64,000 bases of DNA from Pteria penguin (lineage: Eukaryota > Mollusca > Bivalvia > Pterioida > Pteriidae), in the NCBI GenBank assembly GCA_035048485.1, contig CM068585.1, positions 56,167,910 through 56,231,909 on the forward strand, given 5' to 3'. Every line of letters begins with the position of its first letter. Position 1 is the stretch's first letter. Of the stretch, positions 59,805-64,000 are shown piece by piece. Made by a program: the position numbers and the translations under genes. Under the pieces are notes generated by a model. The model was not told where the DNA came from and did not search any database. It saw nothing but the letters and a program-made list of their open reading frames with translations.

Positions 59805-59996
59805 ATGTTTCTGATCCGTGTTCATCATGTCCAGAGACTTACGATTGTTTTCTAAATGACACATACACACTGTGTATTAGATATTACAGGCCTGTTGATG
59901 AAAAGTCAAGGTCTTATTATAAAAGTAAATGCGATGGCGGGCGCCTTGTCCGAATTAACTCTGCTGAAAAACAGTGTGTTATTGAAAGACTTCTAA
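59805..59996 (+). CDS. Gene 2 exon: first part of a C-type lectin-like domain
   Basis: Acceptor 'cattgttatttatag' and a GTAAGT donor enclose 192 nt, 64 codons in phase 1-1. 'DPCSSCPETYDCFLNDTYTL' is followed by 'SRSYYKSKCDGGRLVRINSA' and 'EKQCVIERLL'. The C..GG.L..I.S..E...I..L pattern is the alpha2-helix region of CTLDs. The expected first Trp-A helix is modified (SYYKSKC). It encodes only the first half; the second half should lie in a downstream exon. Confidence 0.8.
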
Positions 59997-60569
59997 GTAA
60001 GTGATACATATCTTTTTTATGATGTGTTTCTGGTATTTCCTTTATTTCATAATAAGCACCAATATAATTGATCATTAATGTACACTATTTGAAGCAACTC
60101 AAATTCAAATGATACTTGTCAATAGGGAAATTGTTAAATTGTGAGCATTTATTCTCTAACTCCCTTCTTTGTGTTCATAAACCATTAACACTGTAAACAG
60201 GATTTTCGTAAAAAAAAAAACAATTTGAAGAAATCTGACTTCCTGTTTTGTGTTCATACGAGTGAACCATTGACACTATAAACAGGATTATCTTAGAAAA
60301 ATAGAAAGAAATCTGACTTGTCCCCAACACGGTGTATGTTCCTGGCAAAGCAACAGCGAAATAAGAAGGCGAAATGTAGATTGAAACTTGAAGCATCAAA
60401 AGATCCACCCTCCCTTGTTTGGCCTTATTTGTGACCCAGACATCTACATTCAGTTTGGATAGAGTACGAATAGAATAAGATATCTTTGCACATATCAAAA
60501 TATTATCAAAAAGGATGCAGACATTGCGTGTTAAGTGTCCTCGCTCTATAGAGATATGTCACGTTGCAG

Positions 60570-60690
60570 ACATGCAAAGAAGAAACAGATAGACATACGG
60601 TTCAATTTCACACACAGGTATCTAAATGATTTTCTTTCACTCAATAATCCTACGAACACCTATGATTTCTAAATTTCTTTTAGGTGAAAT
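60570..60690 (+). pseudogene. Penelope-like RT scrap (catalytic region)
   Basis: Reads 'KKKQIDIRFNFTHRYLNDFL', then SLNNP, colinear with 'GKKQLALGFNFTYRYIDDLL' in the intact copy. The catalytic YIDD is YLND here. It lies in the intron between the two lectin exons. No tail is recognised beside it. Confidence 0.65.
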
Positions 60691-61302
60691 TTGGTGTAAT
60701 AAAATAAAATAAACATAAAATGTAATATTCATATTCGTTTCAATTACATACGATAATTAAGTATATAGTCTTTTAGTCATAAAGTTATTCAGCCTTTAAT
60801 TTGGATATGTGTCTTTCATTAAAACATTGTCTGTTGCAGATCAGTGCTTTGAAATCCTATGTAAACTTAATGAATGAAGGTACACAAATGACGCTTCCAC
60901 AATGTTTGTATGACGTCTTAGTTATTTTGAAATTGGATATTTTGTGATAATATTGGGGAATGTAACTCCTGGCAAAATCCATCAAAATAAACTGGTATCT
61001 AAAAATTCACATTTTATTTCTGAGCACATGTATTACAAATCAAAAAACTAATTCTTCAAAACCAAACCTGTTACAAAGAATCCAGATGGAAAATACTGTT
61101 TTCTTGCAAATGTCGCCAATAATATGGCAATTTTGTTACATGTAAAGGTATCGAACAATGTCAACAGTGCAGAGAGGCAGCGTTCAGTCCAATACAGCTT
61201 TTACATCAATAGCAGCTGGTAAAATAAAGAACACGTATGTACGAACTTTTTATTTTTGACTGCATCTTTGTTACGTTTTTTTTTTTATTTTATTTGTTTC
61301 AG

Positions 61303-61441
61303 GTGAAACGGATACGGCAACAATACTAAGAAAACTTACGTACCAATAGATATGGATCAGCAGTACAAATGGCATGATGCAAAAGAAGGATCGCATCACT
61401 ATGTAGGCGTAATGTGTGAATTTCTTATCTCATTATACTAG
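61303..61441 (+). pseudogene. Putative last lectin exon of gene 2, out of frame
   Basis: After a strong acceptor ('ttttatttgtttcag') the phase-1 frame reads SETDTATILRKLTYQ and stops at a TAG. The recognisable CTLD end, 'KWHDAKEGSHHYVGVMCEF', lies in a different frame (61337-61441, closing with a TAG). The middle of the domain (WIG...W motifs) is absent, and the Cys usually found between WHD and the final CEF is missing. Either the exon is decayed or another exon completes the domain. The match to a CTLD C-terminus is good but short. Confidence 0.5.
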
Positions 61442-63537
61442 GAAACGTGATGTATAAACACGTGACATAACACACGTGATTTACATGATATTATAGTGAG
61501 ATTCCAGACTTCCGATTTTACATGTAAAATATGTCATTGATTCATGCCACTGCGAAAATGTGAACACCTGTGGATGTTAATGGACCAATAGATTTAAGAG
61601 CAGGAAATTTGGAGTGGTAAGCATCTCCTTTCGGATAATCTTAATGTATTCCGAATGACTTGTAAATCTGAACGTTAGTATTAGCAATATCATATACATC
61701 ATGTGACAAGTCGCTTTCATTTGTATGACTCATTTGTACTAATGCATAATGTGTATTATTTTGTAACCTTGAGATTTGGTTATATATATATAAGCTCTGA
61801 AAAAAAAATTATGACTAGTATATTATGTTTATTTATCGATAAACATATTTCAAATTCAAAACCAATTTTCTCTTTAAGGCTTGTGCATCATGTTTAATTA
61901 ATTTTAGGTTTTTGTACTAATTCCAACATTTGTGACGATTTGGATCCGACATTTTTCCGGAGACGAAGTAGTTCCGAATGAGATTGTCTCACAAATACTA
62001 TGTTATTATATAATCTATTGATATTAAAAAAGATAATAATAACAAATACACATAAATACACATAATAACACGGAGGCCGTGTCCAATACGGATGCGCAGT
62101 ATATCTGCGCAACGTCATGCTCGACTGACGGTGAGTTCGATTTGACGTAATTTGTTCAACAAACCATTTTTTTTTCATAGTAATGACGTCATCTGAGGTT
62201 TGACAACCCATCGAAGGATGACATACCTGTTTATGACGTCATGAGTATTACAATTAAAATCTTCAATATACACATTGTTTTACGAACTATGGAAGAGGGC
62301 TTCTTTTGTATGTCGCAATTGTGAAAGCAACCTAAATATGTTAATGATCAATATGCTTTATATTTATCGTTATCTCAATCAAATAGTTAATAAACTATTA
62401 GACGATAAAGTTCTCGGTCTTAGACCAACATTGCTTTGTGTTCGAGTTATACTTCTGGCTCCTTTGTATCCTGTTTTTCTAATGAGACAGTAAAAACTAA
62501 CAGTTTTACATAAAAGATAAATACAAGTGCTGTCACCATATACTTGAGAATATCTTAGTATGAAAATAAACAAGAAAAAAAGAAACCAACAAACACGGAG
62601 TTATTTTCTTCGAATTGTTCACAATATACCAATCTTTTCGAATTCAAATCACTAAGACATCGGACAAAAACCAATGGGGGACTTCAGACATCGTTGTCCC
62701 CGAAGGTCATCTTTCAAGATCAATTTCACAAGAGCATAATTCTACGACTACTATATGAGAATTGGAAGACAGCCCATCGATCATCACAAGGATCTCATCA
62801 AATGTTTCCCATTTACCTCAATGTAAAATCTTAAAAGTTAAAAGTTAACTTTGATATGGCCCTCATTACTCTACAATATCATAATGGGTACAACTCACCC
62901 CACCCCACCTATTTTTCAAAATTTTAATCTTGAAGCTGAAGATCTATGCTTAATTTACATAAGCATAATTTAAATTTTCCAACTTACGTTTTATGGCAAA
63001 TAAACAAAATACAGCCTCCTTAAATATGTTTGATAACTTGTTAAAGTTGTCAAGTTAAAAAAAATCAATACGATTTTTTAGACAATCTCGAGGTTAAAAC
63101 AAAACATTTACCAATTGTTGTAAAAAGTAACTACATATTGATGCCATTTTAGTTAAAAACTATAAAACAACTCCTAATTATTCATTTTTCAGAAATTATA
63201 TTCAATTTCAGATTTAGTATAGACAAAAATGACAGAGAGCAAACTTAGTGACGGCCCCGACTAAAAATATGATAACGTAACAATTTTATCCAAAAATAAT
63301 TGAATATTGATATGGTCTATAATTTAAAGTTGTTCGTTTATCAAGACATTATACTAAATTTGTTGCATCTTTCATGTAGAAAAGTGTGAAAATACGCAGA
63401 TTGACACGGTCCCTTGGTCATAATACGTGGGCACGCCCTTTCTATTTGATTAAAAACTTAATACTAATGAACCATATTTAATATTAAATGCATATCAAAA
63501 ACTCTTGGGAAGAAAGTATCCAAGATCGAAAAATATG
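61442..63537. other. Non-coding stretch
   Basis: No exon or known repeat recognised. AT-rich with scattered short open frames. Confidence 0.5.
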
Positions 63538-63772
63538 TGAATAAACAACGAAACACTCGAATGTCCACACATGTTCGGCCGCTAGGCCTTTATCAAGTGG
63601 GAAATATTAAAAACAGAATATCAAGTTACGTCCATATTGCTGGAGTATGAAAGCGTAACTCATACTCCAGCAATATGGACGTAACTTGATATTCTGTTTT
63701 CAATATTTCCCACTTGATAAAGGCCACGCGGCCGAAATTTTGTGGACATTCGAGTGTTTTGTTGTTTATTCA
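63538..63772. repeat. 235-bp palindrome with hammerhead-like core, probable PLE terminal structure
   Basis: Two 113-bp arms (63538-63650 and 63660-63772) separated by 9 nt, over 90% complementary with no gaps. Each arm, read outward from the centre, contains 'cttgataaaggcc', a GC loop, then 'ggccgaa', which resembles the CUGAUGA / stem II / GAAA core of type I hammerhead ribozymes known from PLE terminal repeats. Here box 1 has an extra T and a G-to-A change, so activity is doubtful. A PLE RT fragment starts 157 bp downstream. Confidence 0.8.
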
Positions 63773-63928
63773 ATACTACTTCCCTACGGAGGACTTTCAT
63801 ATAATTAGTGAAAAATATGTGGTTATCTTTGATTTTCTTCATAGGGTCCTATGTTAAATACACATGAAACTTTGAGATGCTCCCCAGGGCAAACTAGATG
63901 GGCACTTTATTTTTTTATTTTTCAAATC

Positions 63929-64000
63929 ATCTGATCTACCAACCATGTATTGACTCCCAAAACTACATTAAGTCCATATAAATCACGTTTCATATCTAAT
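63929..64000 (+). pseudogene. Penelope-like RT fragment running off the window
   Basis: Reads 'DLPTMY', a stop, then 'LPKLH'. After a one-base deletion it continues 'SPYKSRFISN', matching the start of the - strand copy at 47545 ('LPTMYWLPKLQRSPYKSRF'). It continues beyond the window edge. Confidence 0.75.

Overview
The window reads as animal nuclear DNA, most likely from a bivalve mollusc. It is AT-rich, intron-rich and sparsely coding. It is packed with SINEs ending in ATCA-type tails, Penelope-like retroelement (PLE) fragments, AGGTCA-rich satellite arrays and microsatellites. No bacterial, viral or organellar gene organisation is visible. The bivalve assignment is an inference from repeat style and from the secreted lectin-like exons; the sequence alone does not name a species.

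Host genes appear only as scattered exons, nearly all spliced in phase 1. On the + strand, gene 1 (34.3-39.0 kb) encodes a signal peptide, a PAN/apple-like exon and a two-exon FTP (fucolectin-type) domain. The last exon carries a frameshift, and a decayed copy of the FTP exons lies at 29.9-30.8 kb. On the + strand, gene 2 (49.3-61.4 kb) encodes a signal peptide with a Cys-rich exon, then a sushi/CCP exon, an Ig-like exon and a C-type-lectin-like exon. Its putative last exon is out of frame. Both look like secreted recognition proteins. On the - strand there are a transmembrane exon with a possible cytoplasmic-tail exon (6.9-7.6 kb), a possible C-terminal exon pair (9.56-10.0 kb), a signal-peptide first exon (24.5-24.7 kb) and a weaker candidate at 22.2-22.4 kb.

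Mobile DNA dominates. One 5'-truncated PLE at 16.8-18.4 kb still has an open reverse-transcriptase frame with its catalytic aspartates. Decayed relatives lie at 2.5-5.9, 46.5-47.9, 53.8-54.2, 60.6 and 63.9 kb, with many detached 3' tails. Several tails stop at the same terminal sequence, and two are followed directly by another truncated RT body, the tandem arrangement typical of PLEs. A 1.1 kb terminal-inverted-repeat element is nested inside the 2.5-5.2 kb PLE. A Crypton-type tyrosine recombinase (54.4-55.7 kb) has one in-frame stop and a His where the catalytic Tyr is expected; a 155-bp near-perfect palindrome follows it. A second palindrome of 235 bp at 63.5-63.8 kb, upstream of an RT fragment, contains a hammerhead-ribozyme-like core. 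An unidentified repeat family ('family B') occurs seven times, always in the same orientation.

Tandem arrays include a 140-bp satellite at 51.9-53.5 kb rich in TCAAGGTCA nuclear-receptor half-sites, a related array at 8.1-8.8 kb, a 30-bp minisatellite (34.9-35.5 kb), a 51-bp minisatellite (25.5-25.8 kb) and CT, GT and ATT microsatellites. No CRISPR array, rRNA or convincing functional tRNA gene is present.
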